Below are positions 1 to 11,938 of a DNA stretch of 64,000 nt, in pieces. Every line of letters begins with the position of its first letter. The stretch's first letter is position 1. Source of the stretch: Clavaria fumosa. Lineage: Eukaryota > Basidiomycota > Agaricomycetes > Agaricales > Clavariaceae. The notes under the pieces were generated by a model that saw nothing but the letters and a program-made list of their open reading frames with translations, had not been told where the DNA came from and did no database searches. The stretch is taken from NCBI GenBank assembly GCA_951802425.1, contig OX637796.1, positions 2,046,001 to 2,110,000 of the forward strand, read 5' to 3'. The position numbers were made by a program, and so were the translations under genes.

Positions 1-630
1 TGCCTCATACGGTGTCGAGTTAACCCCGCAAAATGACATGCAAAATGACATATGTGAGAATCGGGTCACAATTGTGAAGGATATATAAAACTTACACGGA
101 CGGCCTTTGATGGAAGTATATGTTGCATGCGTTACAATGGGCTGGGCTGCGCAATGGACCTCACTTCGCTGCCACATCAGATGGAGATAAGCAGGAAGCA
201 AACAACGGAGCGCGCATATTGGTGGTAATTGTGACTAGCCTGGATTAATATATGCATACTTCGGGCCTCGAAGCACAAAACCCTGAGACGGCTGCGGCAG
301 CTTGGCACTTGATGTCAGAATCCGAGTGGAGCGCTTCCGGGATCGTTACAATACGGTAATGATCAGGGCATGATAAGGCCTCGCGCCATGAGCGAAGGCG
401 CTTATCCATGCTGAGCGGTACGGCGCGATCAACATGAACGCAAGACAAGGTCCTAGAGCTGTTGGTCCCGGTGCGGGTGCGGGTGACGCGGAAAGACGGC
501 GGACGGCGAGGACAGCTGGCGGTGAGTCCAAATGTTCCCAGGCTTGGCGGGCGCGATCGCGTTCAACAAGTCTGGAAGTGGCTGGGCGCTAACGCCACCA
601 TCACCCCGACACCGCGACGCGGCGCACCGA
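1..630. other. Left-edge spacer, no gene seen
   Basis: No frame gives a convincing spliced or unspliced protein. An in-frame ATG at 532 lies upstream of the PIF1 start chosen here (631) and would add 33 residues with no recognisable feature, so this stretch is read as the PIF1 promoter and leader. The only small oddity is a short direct repeat of AAAATGACAT near bases 31-55. Confidence 0.5.
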
Positions 631-3253
631 ATGCCCAAAGCTCCAAAAAACAAGTACTATGCCGTCAGAATCGGGCGCGAGGGCCCCAAAATCTACACGG
701 ATTGGGAGGAGGTAGGCTCCGCACACAGGGCTTGGTTCCGTTGTCGACCGCTTACAATTACATCAGTGCAAGGGCAATGTACAGTATCCCCTTCGCCAAC
801 GAGTGACGAGTGGTTCCACTAAGGCCCGAGTAGGTGTCTCGTTTTCAGGGGGCCGTGCACAAAAGCTTCACATCGCGCTTGCAAGCGGAGGAATGGATAA
901 AGCCCATGTTGGGTGCGCAAGAGCAAGGCATGTCTCTGCATTTTACGTATCATCAACGAAAATTCAACCGTCCTAAGTCCTACGGGCGGACGGTCCGCTG
1001 AGCGGCGCAGCGACGGAAAACGTTGAGCTCCATCTCGGAATTATGACCCCGCCTCCGTCCCACGAGGTAAAAAGTACCCCTCACAAGATCACACCAGGCC
1101 AAATTTCGCAATCCCCGACGACGTCAACTGAGACCAATGGCGCCGACGTACCGAAAATTAAATTATCCGACGAGCAGAACAAAGTGCTCCAGATGGTCGC
1201 AAACGGCCGGAGTGTTTTCTTCACCGGTTCTGCGGGTGCGCTCCTCTTTCCATGCTCGCGTGACTGTTCAGCTTACTCGTAAAACTGCCTCTCAGGGACT
1301 GGCAAGAGCGTACTTTTGCGGGAAATCATACAAACATTGGGGGGAGCCGATTCGTCAAGTCTCGCAATCACGGCATCAACTGGAATTGCTTCCGTTAACA
1401 TAGGGGGAACCACCTTGCATTCATGGGCAGGGATTGGTATTGGTCAAGAGCCTGCCAAAACTTTGGCGGGTAAGATAGCTCATCAGCCCAAATTCGAGAA
1501 AGTCCGCGAGCGCTGGCTATCCGTCAAGACGCTCATCATTGATGAAAGTGAGTGCGGACGGTGCATAACCTCTCAGTCACTGAGTTTCCACCAGTCTCGA
1601 TGATAGATGGGAAATTGTTTGATAAGCTGGCATGCATCTTTCACCCCCCCCCCCCCCCCCCCCCCCCCTCATTGCCATCTTAATGTCTGTGTGTCTGCCA
1701 TAGGATTTTATCGCTCGCTACGTGCGAAGGAATCGCGCTCCTTTCGGCGGCATACAGGTCAATACCCTAACTTTGAGAATGACATGCCCATTAATATATA
1801 TATATCGCTATCAGCTCGTCCTCTCAGGTGACTTCTGCCAGCTTCCTCCTGTACCAGACCGGAAGGATGGCGTTGTGGTCCCTTCGTGGTTTGCATTCGA
1901 AGCAGAATCATGGAATCAATGCGTCGGGCGGCCCGTACATCTCACTCAAGTATTCCGACAAACAGAGCAAGGTCCCTAATGCTGAAGCGCCTCGCTCTCC
2001 CAGGCTCACGTAGCGCTTCTTCTTCCTTCGCAGATTTCGTGGAGATGCTAAACGCCATGAGATTTGGGCACATGTCGGAGACGACTATTGCGAAGTTCAA
2101 GTCTCTTTCTCGGCCAGTCGTGTACAAGGACGGCATAGACCCAACCGCATTGTAGGTGAAGTTCGGCAATGGATATCGACGCTCCTGTATACATAACCGA
2201 GTGTGCAGGTTTGCGACGCGGCGCGAAGTGGACAACGCCAACTCCTCGAGGCTTCGGCGGCTGCCTGGGGACTCATATGTATTCAAAGCTTCCGACGTCC
2301 CAGGATATGATGACAACGGTCAACGGGTCAGTGACGAACAGGTCAAGCGACTTCTCGAGCGGTTGGTAGCACCTCAGAGTATCGCGTTGAAGGTCAGTCT
2401 CTCTCAAATGATGAGCGAGGACTGAAGAAATTTTCAGACCGGAGCGCAAGTAATGCTTATCAAAGTGAATTAGATGAACCGTAGCTTCTGGCTAAAACTG
2501 ATAATGTTATCCAGAACCTTGTTCAAGGCTCTCTAGTGAATGGCAGCGTTGGCAAAGTCATCGCCTTCAGCTCCCCGAGGGAAGCTATTCGGGATCATAC
2601 TGAAATGGTCAAAGCCGAAAATGTGCAAAAGGCGATTGCTGAGGCAAAAACAGATCCGTCCGTGACTGGGAATGAAAGTCGCTGGCCTGTTGTGCAATTC
2701 ACCTCGGGCAGGCAGGTCCTTATAACCCCTCAAGAGTTCAACGTCAACAACGCGCAGGGAGAGACGGAGGCCAGGAGAGAACAGGTATGTCTGACGGGAC
2801 AGCGGGTTTGCAAGCTATGGACCCATCATTGTGTTTGTAGGTGCCTCTGATTCTCGCGTGGGCACTCAGCGTCCACAAGGCACAAGGGCAGACGATTGAA
2901 CGAGTCAAGGTCGATCTGAGCAATACCTTTGAGAAAGGTCAAGGTGGGAATCAATAAATGACTTATCACGAACCCGGCGATACTGATTTTATATACAGCC
3001 TACGTCGCTCTGTCTCGGGCCACTAGTATGGCCACTTTGCAAGTCCTAAATTTCAGCCCGTCCAAGTATGATCATTTCGACCCTAGATCAATTGCACCAT
3101 TGACTAACTTCCCATCCGAACAGAGTAATGGTCCATCCGAGGGTCGTGGCATGGCAGAACAAGCAGAAGAAATTGATCGTTGACGACGACGTCGACGACC
3201 TGGACGATGAGCATGATGACTTGGACGACGAATTTGATGACTCGGACGACTGA
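631..3253 (+). CDS. PIF1: PIF1-family DNA helicase with RNase H1-like N-terminal module
   Basis: Predicted 592-residue 5'-to-3' superfamily 1B DNA helicase; in fungi this family acts at telomeres, G-quadruplexes, replication forks and mitochondrial DNA. Fifteen exons join in frame: 631-711, 767-778, 849-912, 1011-1235, 1296-1547, 1595-1629, 1704-1757, 1815-1971, 2034-2151, 2209-2392, 2438-2464, 2515-2784, 2841-2943, 2999-3065, 3124-3253. The first three encode a module like the caulimovirus-viroplasmin/RNase H1 N-terminal fold ([28 protein letters not shown]). Then come Walker A GSAGTGKS, Walker [15 protein letters not shown], the RQTE arginine region, [10 protein letters not shown], and the C-terminal SVHKAQGQT and AYVALSRA motifs. 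The tail is strongly acidic (repeated DD pairs). Oddities are a 12-base exon and a GC..AG intron at 1630-1703. The exon 3-4 join is inferred from phase. The start could also be 532. Confidence 0.9.
1644..1668. repeat. 25-base poly-C tract in a PIF1 intron
   Basis: An uninterrupted run of 25 C residues occupies the middle of the GC..AG intron of PIF1. Homopolymers this long are prone to polymerase slippage and sequencing error, so the exact length is unreliable. Confidence 0.9.
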
Positions 3254-3426
3254 GGTCGCGAGTAGCGACCTCGGGGATACAACAATAATATAATAGCAGT
3301 CCACAAACAAGACTATTCATTTGGATTACAAATTCTCTGTCCAATATCCTCATACCAATTCATACAACATCGAGGTAATAGAAAATGATATATTCAAGCA
3401 CAGAAGAAAAGGCTGGGTTGTGCGTT

Positions 3427-6334
3427 CTATGAATCTGGGTTTGGTGCGGGATGAGCACCCTGCCCAGATTCGACTGGCGAAGGGAATGACGACGAAGCCC
3501 CCGTCGTTACAGAATCAACCGGACTTGCTTCCGCACCACTCTGCTTTGTTCCTCCAGCAAGTGTGAGCCGAGAACCTTCCGGTGGGCTGCTGATGTTCAG
3601 TCTGCGACGTAAGGGAGGCGGCGCATCCTCTGTCGGCGGTTGGGAGGAAGAATTCGCACGCAATGAGGGATGGATGCTATTCGCAGGATTTGCCGGCAGC
3701 GGCGGAGAAAAATCGCCCTGTTCTCGAAGCGTATCTGGCGGCGGGAGTGTGGCAAACTTCGTGTGCGCGGAACCATAGACGATGGCAGGCACCGGTTCGT
3801 CTAACGGAGCTGGCGGTAACGGGGGAGAATGAGGGGCTACTGGAGAACTGTTAGTTGCGCGATCATCAAACAGAATGGCTGCGTTGGTGATCAGGTCTTC
3901 CATGACAGTATCCTGCGGGATGCGCGACGATTAAAGAAGGCCCAATGACAGCAGCAATCGGACTACCTTAAAACTCTGAACGCTTAGCAAGTCCTGTGCT
4001 TTCGGCAATTCGTCCTCGCCGAAAATAGCTGTACCAAATACGATCGCGAGGTTCTTTGGGTCCATCTTGTTCTCTGCACTGTTAAGTACGACCCTGGCAA
4101 GATGCTCAACTAAAGCTTTCAGTGTAGCTTGGTGCACCATTGGTAGTCTTCGAATCTTTGACCTCAACACCTTGAAGAGGTTTGATCTGTGTTCTTCTGT
4201 TCATCAGATCGACGTCTCGTCAACCGGGCTATCACAAGGAATAAAAGGAAGCATACCGGTGCCAGCGCTGTGCTGCAAGCGTTCAGGCAATGGGAAGCGA
4301 AACACAGGCTCTGGAAGTTCGCGCAGGTATTGCTAGGGGCAATTTTAAATAAGCGTCACATCAACTCACTTCGCTGGAGTACCTACTTTGAGAAGCGATG
4401 AGATGGCCGTTACATCGTCTTGAGAATAAAACCTAAACGCTTCCTCGTTTCGTTCTATCTTATGTTGAAGCTGTAACACAGTCAGGAAGAGCTCGTTATG
4501 GTTCGACAGTAAGTCCCCACCTCCTGCACGACAGCGTGTCGACCTGATACCTGAGGAGGAGTTGGGACTCGTCCCGCATATTTGATCAAGAATGACATAC
4601 CCGATATATTCCTTCAGACTTCAGGCCCCTCTGATCGATTTCCTCAAGGCACAGCCGCACAATCTTCGGTATCTCACCTTCTGAGAGACCACGAGCAGTG
4701 GCATAGTCGACAAGGCTGACACCGAAGATAAGGTCCTTGCATTCGCCCACTTGGAAATTGTAGTACAGAACGGGCTTCGGCATGTCTTGAGCCATCGCGC
4801 GAGATATCTTCGAAGCAATCGCTGCGGTATCCGCATCTGGATTGATCCGTTCCACAACGGATCGCACATGACTTGCGAGTTGAGTTTGCGTCGCCGACGT
4901 TGCCCTGAAAGTGATCATGAGACTTTGCGGGCAGACCCAGCCGATAAACGCACATCATATTGTCGCTATACTTCTCCAACACCGTCTTGAGCAGCGTAGA
5001 TGACTCGTGAACAAACATTTCCAGGCTCTGAACACGTGTGTAGCCAAGATTCTTTTTGTGGCGGGCAGGTGACACGGACCTTATAACCATTCTCCATGGT
5101 TTTCCTTCGCCGTAGGCGGAGGGTCTCAAGCCAATGAATGGCCTTCCGATATTCCTTATCTGCATGCACCGTAAAAAAGGCATTAGCAGATGGAGCTTGA
5201 TCATCACTCACCGGCCTCATCCGCCTCTCGCTTTATTCTGACGGTACGGAGATTACCATCCGCACGGCTCGGATCCTTTACCGCGCCTTTGTCCAGAAAA
5301 GTGATGAACTGGTTCAATTGCTTCTTTCCTGAGCACAACCTCAATTATCGAGTGAGAATGACTGCGCAAAACCTTTACCGTGCGTAGCAAGGTCAGAGAA
5401 GGCTGTACCGCCGCCGGTCGGTGACCTAGGACGCGTCGAGGGTGTACTGCTGGGAGGGTGTCGCTCGAGAGGGCGTGAAGGCTGTGACGCAACCGCAGCC
5501 ACTTTAAGTGGCAGACTTGGGTTAGATCTGGAGCTTGCAGAAGTGTTCGGTTGGGGTTCCTGGAATAAGTACGTCGGAGGTTGAAGGGAGGACTGCGGCG
5601 CAGTTTTGGGGTGAGTTCAGACAAAAATCTCCTGAGAAGAACATGACAGCACTTCAGCTTCCTGGCATTTCCTCAGATATGCTCGCTTAAGTTTAGGAAG
5701 AATAGTGTCCGCATAATCGGTATGCGCCAGATATGACTCTTTCAGATCATCCTTGATTCGCTTACGAGTGCGATCTTGTGTTTCCTAATAGGACAACAAT
5801 CAATTTTGCACCGAGATAACGAGTACGGCTATCCTACCTTGAGATTGTTCAACGGATTGAGAACGTCAACTGTGAGCGTTTGGAGGAATGCAGATCTAGT
5901 CTGAGCCTCTGCCGCAATGCAGCTGTCAGGATCTCATCGCCAAGACGGGGAGACACTGGGCACCTCGTTCGACATTGTCGCGGACCTCACGCCACACGCT
6001 CCTTGTCGAGTTGAGTTCCACTCGTTCGTCCAGCAGCGAATCGATTGTCAAAGTTTTCTTGTGTAGCCTCGTGAGAGCCTCAACGCTATCGATACCTCGA
6101 ATAAGAGGCTGAAAGAATGAGCCTAACACAAAAGCTTACTAGTACTCCTCGATCCTCCTTCTGCATTTACTGTGTCAGTCCGGATCATGGAGTAGAGGGA
6201 TGTGCCCACCTTTCTTGGAAAAAAGACAGATATGCAGCTGACAAAACTTCAAGTTGAATGTCGAAGTGGGGGATTGGGCCTCGTGGAGGAGCCTCATTGA
6301 GAGGCGGCGAGATCGCATTGTCGACTGCAGCCAT
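3427..6334 (-). CDS. F-BAR plus RhoGAP protein (Rgd1-like)
   Basis: A membrane-curving, Rho GTPase-activating protein. Family members of this layout (yeast Rgd1) bind phosphoinositide membranes and switch off Rho3/Rho4 at sites of polar growth and septation. The start at 6334 leads into the F-BAR region: a first helix with SAAYLSFFQER, then YYVEALTRLHKK, SLLDERVELN and SVWREVRDNVE, then helices up to about residue 160. A Ser/Pro-rich linker follows (SLQPPTYLFQEPQ). The RhoGAP domain has FGVSLVDYA, LKSEGIYRVSG (arginine finger), YLRELPEPVF and PKNLAIVFGTAIFG. The C-terminal 160 residues are Pro/Ser-rich and disordered. Early exons are 6210-6334, 6140-6160 (only 21 bases), 5964-6084, 5838-5908, 5653-5784, 5379-5592, 5212-5328 and 5080-5159, then several more. 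A 54-base intron near 4.9 kb was inferred from phase. The ATG overlaps no upstream gene. Confidence 0.85.
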
Positions 6335-6577
6335 GGTCGAGGTACCACAGAAAGTGGGCGCTGCCTCACGCGCTGCGTGCCTCTGCGCTCTTACGGGACT
6401 AAGGCACTGCACTCGCACCGCCGCCACTATCAAATTCGTTATTTCTACAAATCACTAAAACGAGAAGAATACTGCTATGCCTGTTACAGGATGACATCTA
6501 CATAAAAAAACAAAGTTGGACGGGCGGCTGGCATGGCAATGACGAGCAGCTCGCGTGTCGGTCAGTCTGATCGTAGA

Positions 6578-8211
6578 TCAAGAAGGGGCAGGTTTGGGAA
6601 CTGCTTCTGCATCCGGGTTCAGATCGGGGCGTCCATTTATGCCTAAGAACGCTTCCATGTCCATATCATTCCCACTTGCAAAGAATTCGTTTCCTATTTG
6701 TGAAAGATCATAAGACCCCAGATCGAAAGACGCGTCGCCAGCAGACGTGAGGTGGCCCGGGTCGATGTGTGAGTCTGCAGTGAGGCTTGCCATGATAGAG
6801 CCGGGCGACTGTGCGGACCCAGTTATGGACGATGATAAACCACCAGCCAGATTGGACGACGAAAGACTTTGCTCAGCTGATTGTTCGTTCGACGGTGATG
6901 GACCACTGAGCGACGCGAAAATATCATCCGCACTACTGGAGAAAACTTCGAGTAGATCTATTCCGATGGTGTGCCCCTCCCTTGACACTTTGGCAGCTTC
7001 GGACATTGGGGCGGGCGCGGACGTAAAAAATCCATCCACGCTCGTGTCATTTGTGCCAGACTCCACAGGTTCACCGAAGTATTTCGACATGTCGAGGTCC
7101 ATCACATCCAAGTCCAGTTCGATCGGCTTGTCCGCTGAGCTGCCGAGACTTGAGTCCAAGCCCATCGGGACGTCTGTGTTCATTGCAGTGGTAGAAGACG
7201 GAATGTCAGGCATGGCGAGTTCAAGATCAACCACGGAACTCGCGGCATCGGCGCCAGCAAAAGCTGCCATGAAATCGGCCGGGTATTCCGAGGTGGCAGA
7301 TGGACGTGCCGACCTAGGCGCCAATGTAACAGGAGACGCGAGACCGCTGTTGAAGAGGGAGGCTTCCTCAGTTGTGAGGCCGAGTGCTGCGGGAGACAAG
7401 TCGAGCTTATGCGGAATCGACGGGCGTTGCAATGAGGAGAGCGAAATCGTGGAGGCTCGTCTGATAAGCGGGGTACCAGAAAAATCCCCAGGATTAATAG
7501 TCGGCCTGCTCGAAGATGCAAGACTCGATATCTCTTTGGGCGACTCAGGCATGGTACTTGGACTCAAAGGCCCAGTGATCGAGGGAAGAGGTATGCGATT
7601 GGAGGAAGGTGACATGGATTTGGATTTGGAGCGCGTTCGTGTGGCAATCGCCGCGGTCTGAGCATCCTTGATCCTTTGCTCCTCGATCTGAACTCTCCTT
7701 TGGAGAGCAGCAATGGCTTGGCGCTTGAATACTGTTATGAATATGGAAGACGGTAGGTAAAATGCAACTAACAATGTGCGACTCGATCACGTCACAGAGT
7801 TGATCGTACATTTCAATCTCGTGGCCTAGTGACGCAGTGAGTGACTGAGGGGGTTGAGGTGCATATTTATGTATTCCGCTAGGATGCAAGATCAGGAAAG
7901 CAATTTGAGTAGACTGAGCAGCGAGCGTACAGCGTCCGAACGTCGTTGTGAAATTGAAAAATCTGGCCAGTCTTGACCATAGCATTCTGAAAGTAGGTAT
8001 CACGTCACGCACAAGGGAAACCCGGCAAGAACGTGAAGGATTGTACCTTCATACAGGTTGAGAGCGCGTCGATCTCTCGTTCTAAAATCAATGGCGGAAG
8101 GCGTGGTTCTGCAGGCGGCGGCATTGAGGTTGCGTCTCGTCCCGCCTTACTTGGGCTCGCCGCCTTAGCAGCCTGAAGAGTCGCCTTACGAGCGCGAGGT
8201 TTCGGTGGCAT
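6578..8211 (-). CDS. Uncharacterised coiled-coil protein with acidic tail
   Basis: Not recognised. The N-terminus (MPPKPRARKATLQAAKAAS) is basic and Ala/Lys/Pro-rich, like a nuclear or DNA-binding tail. It is followed by EREIDALSTCMK, a helical segment (SLTASLGHEIEMYDQLCDVI), and KRQAIAALQRRVQIEEQRI, which reads as coiled coil. The remaining 350 residues are Ser/Pro-rich and acidic with hydrophobic patches such as ELDLDVMDLDMSKYF, which resemble activation-domain composition. Exon 1 is 8047-8211, and the last exon ends with a stop at 6578. The splice joins near 7.75-7.80 kb are uncertain, because the phase there needs either a very short intron (about 37 bases) or a different donor. It is divergent from VPS38, with about 194 bases between the two ATGs. 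A role in transcription is only a guess from composition. Confidence 0.7.
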
Positions 8212-8405
8212 TGTCGTCTGAGAGCGAGGCAACCACCTGTAGTTCCCAGCGCCAACAAACACTGAGCCACTTCCGCTTATTGCGCTTGGTCATTGCGCTT
8301 GATCATTACGCTTGACTTGCTTGTAGCTCCAATGCTCTACGGTGACTGCTGCGACCTTGAGATCCAGAGCTACTCGTCCGTCCGTCTGTTGAGGTCTATT
8401 CTAGT

Positions 8406-11400
8406 ATGAACAGCATCAAGCCGCCGCATCCTGATTGCGATACCATAGTGCCACAGGTAATGAAAGTTTCCTCCGAGCCCTCCGAGATACACGGGATTGC
8501 ACAACTGACCAGCCCGTTCTCAACCCAGCGTTGCGTTCGACATGTCACGTCCATTCAAGTCCGGAACCTTACTCCATTTCCCGTACGCGATGCATTTGCT
8601 TCAGCACTGAGCAAACCGTCTGAGCAGCCGCAATTCACCACGTCGGGTCATTTCTTTGACGACATCGATGTATCCCTCTCACGCAAACGAGGGCGGAGAA
8701 TATCTTCGAATTCTCTTACTACACAGCGCAGCCGATGGTCCGACGACACAGTTGGAGACGACATCCTGTTAGGAATGGCCGAGTCCAGGGGAAGAAGAGC
8801 TTCAAAATTGAGCTTAAACGCAGCCGGTGGTCAGGTTATCACTGGTTCTCCTACTAGCGTGACGCCTGCAAGGCCTGTGTCTGGAACGGCAGCGACTACT
8901 CTCATAAAACGAACTCGTACGAATTCAACAGCCTCCGTGCACTACAAACTCGCCCTCCGAGCTCCCAGCCTTGGGCTGCCATCGGACTCCGCTGGTGTTC
9001 CTTCGTCAGCCATATTGTTCGACAACTCACAAATAGAGCTTGAGAAGGTCATGAAGTCTAGATTGGTCGAGACTTTCCTTGCCATCATTGTCGCTTCTCC
9101 CTACACGGCAGAGGATCTGCAACCGTCGAGTGCCGCATCGGAAGCAACAAATTCAAGGCCTCCAACGCCACGCCAGAGAGAGAAGCAGCCGGCTTTGCAT
9201 TCAAAACTTGCATCTACTTCGACCCTGTCTCGCAAGCTGTCCAAGGCAAGCGGACTTGACAACAGTAAATCGCCGCCTTTGAATCGGCGGCGCGAATCGC
9301 TTGAATCCTGGGGTGGCCCATCTGGGAAGACGGCTGTTGCCATGGCTAAACGCCCTCCAACTGCCACCACGGCGCCTGATCGCAAGTCATCACCATCCTC
9401 GTCCTCACTACGCAAGGCAAATCGATCATCGTCCGCTTCTACCCGTCCAAAGTCACCTCCGCTATCTTCGATTGTTGTTCCTCCGTGTCCGATTCCGAAT
9501 TACCTTTCGCCAGTGCATCGACCGTCTACCAATCCCTCCTTTATCATCGATCCTCGGTCCGGTAATGAATTCGCAGATTGGACAGATCTCAGCGCGAATA
9601 GTCTGAAAGTTGATGTGTGGGGGCGGGTAAGTGGACAGGAGCCCAATACGGCGAAGCGAAACATAAAAGGGAAAGAAAAGGAAGGAAACATCCTCTCCGA
9701 CTCAGCCTCTGAGGGTTCTGAATGGAAGATTCTGGCGGAGTGGGATTTCAAGTTGACAGACCTCGTTCCTTTGCCAGACGATGTACGTCGCTTTAACCCG
9801 CCCATCCATCTTGCTGAGCGATGACTTCCACTCTACCACTTAGCTCGCCTCGCATGCCGAGCAGTTACCTTCAAATACCCTGTTCTTGACGCTCTCTCCA
9901 CCCGGAAAAACCTTCTACCTTCCACAGGGCCTCAAGCAAGGCACCCGGCCGTCATCGCCTTCCCCAGGATATAGCTCCGACCCAGAATATTGCACTAACA
10001 GAAACCGCGTCGATTTGGACGTCCCAGTTGAACTTGAAGTCGAACCACGGATACGTAAGCGTAGAGGTGGCATTGTGTCTCCGGACACAGCCGGAGGTGT
10101 GAGCAAGAGCGCCACTTGGCAAGACCTGTTGAAGTAAGCATCTTTGCTTCGGCACGTCCTTCGCTGAATTGGCTATCGTTCTGCAGGCTTGTCAATTTGC
10201 AGGCTTGCATTCAAGAAAACCAGAAGTCACTAGAATCGGTGGTCTCGGAAATTGGCGCACTTATTGAACAAGACGCAGTTTCGCCGCTGGTAAGTCTGCC
10301 TTTGACGTTTGCATCTGCGGCTGGACTCTTCCTCTGCCACTATTTCATCGCCTTCTGCGATATTTCTGTTATATTTAATTTGATCTCAAGCTCAACAACT
10401 GAAAGAAACGCCAAGTTTCCGAACGTGAAGCCCACCTCGATGATATGTTGAGTGAAATTCGCAAATTGGAGAGCAAGACTCGTGAATGTGAGTCAAATTC
10501 TCTCTTGAGTGTTCTATTAAGCGTGACTTCTCGCAGTAACAAAAGAGCTTCGAGATCGACGAGACAATATTGAGGAACGGAGAGATATGCTTGCGGAGGA
10601 GCGACTCCATTTACAGGATGCCAAATCTCGTGAGGTCGAACGAGGAGTTAGCGTCACTGAAGCCAGGCCAGTACAGTCACTCACTTCCAGAGCCCCTCAA
10701 TGACGTGTCGTGTTCAGAAACTGCCTGCTGTCCCTTGAGGCGCGCTTTACTCCTGTGCGGACGACACTTCTGTCCACATTGGCGGCAATATATCCCATCG
10801 ACGTCCTGTCACCCCCAGATCTCCTCTTCACCATCCTTTCAGTGCCTCTGCCCATACCCATACTTCCTTCGGACCCAGCGCCACCTTTAACACTTTCTGA
10901 GCACACAAGCGTGACCGAGGAGGCAGTCGCGACGGCTCTTGGGTATGTTGCCCAAGTCATTCAGTTGCTGGCGGCATACATGGGTCGGTGTCTCGTGTAC
11001 CCAGTAACTTGCGTTGGTAGTCGCAGCTTCATCAGAGACCCTATATCTGCGATGGTCGGCCCAAGAATGTGCGACATCATCACAGTATCGTATACCCTCG
11101 CGCTGACTCGTTGCATAGGTTTCCTTTGTATTCAAGAGGGGTAGACACGTATCGGTTCGAGTATGGCGTTTTCCTCCTCAACAAGGACATAGAAATGGTA
11201 TAGCCCTGCGCTGAAATGATGGTGTGGTTGGGACTGACGCTCGGATGATTGCAGCTCATGGCAGAGCGGGACTTACGATCTATGGATGTGCGACATACCT
11301 TGCCGAACCTGAAAAATCTTCTGCTCACGTTGACTGACGGTGAAGGCGCTCGCCTGTCGTTAGTGCACTTCCAGCTGTCCCGAAATACTTGATGACCTTC

Positions 11401-11938
11401 TGTGTGCAGAGAGCGCCGTTCAATTAATAGTAATAATAATAATAATAATTCGCCGACAAACTCCATCTCAGGTCTAGTTTCACCCCCACGTGCTCAATCC
11501 CCTCCTGCGATTCAAGTGACGCCAGGTAGCCCCAAAAGCACTCCCGAAGAGTCGCACATAGTCAACGACATTCCACCGACGACGGAGACGAGTGATGCCC
11601 CCCTTAGAAAGTCGTTCCTCGGGCTTTCCAGTCTCGGCTTCCTTCTAATGCGCCATTCTGCATCCCCGGACCAGCCTGGCGCGGAAAGTCCTGAGGGTCG
11701 CAGTGGTAACGGTGAGGTATTCCATAGTCTTCCAGAAGCATCGTGGGCCTCCGAAGACCAATTAAGAGAGCTTGACGACGAGGACCGGAAGACCATCAGA
11801 CCGGAGGCGAATGGCCCGGCTCATGTCGGCGGTGAATCGACCACTGATGCCCTTGACGAAGAGGCGATAGAGAAGCTGTCAGAAAATGTTCTCTCCTTGC
11901 CCGCCGTGCAGCCTTCTATTGTGCCTGGAATCAGCTGA
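8406..11938 (+). CDS. VPS38: UVRAG/Vps38-like subunit of the Vps34 PI3-kinase complex
   Basis: Predicted 1013-residue protein. Family members join Vps34, Vps15 and Vps30/Beclin in complex II, which makes PI3P for endosomal sorting and autophagy. The first 470 residues are Ser/Arg-rich and disordered. A C2-like segment follows (WKILAEWDFKLTDLVPLP, SNTLFLTLSPPGKTFYLP), then a long coiled coil (LDDMLSEIRKLESKTRE, LRDRRDNIEERRDMLAEERL), then the conserved UVRAG/Atg14 C-terminal region (ALGYVAQVIQLLAAYMG, FRFEYGVFLLNKDIEML type residues at 11.1-11.2 kb). Exons: 8406-9782, 9844-10133, 10187-10289, 10406-10487, 10537-10666, 10718-11068, 11119-11197, 11255-11355, 11410-11938. The intron 10667-10717 must use a GC donor, because every nearby GT donor breaks the frame. 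An Asn run encoded by AAT repeats starts the last exon. The 116-base intron is long for this window. Confidence 0.8.

Noticed and set aside
532..630. Upstream in-frame ATG for PIF1
   Set aside because: It adds 33 residues without features and the module begins naturally at MPKAPKN; kept only as an alternative start.
6747..7661. 304-residue plus-strand open frame
   Set aside because: It is antisense to the coiled-coil protein gene and exists because of that gene's codon pattern; no domain and no start context.
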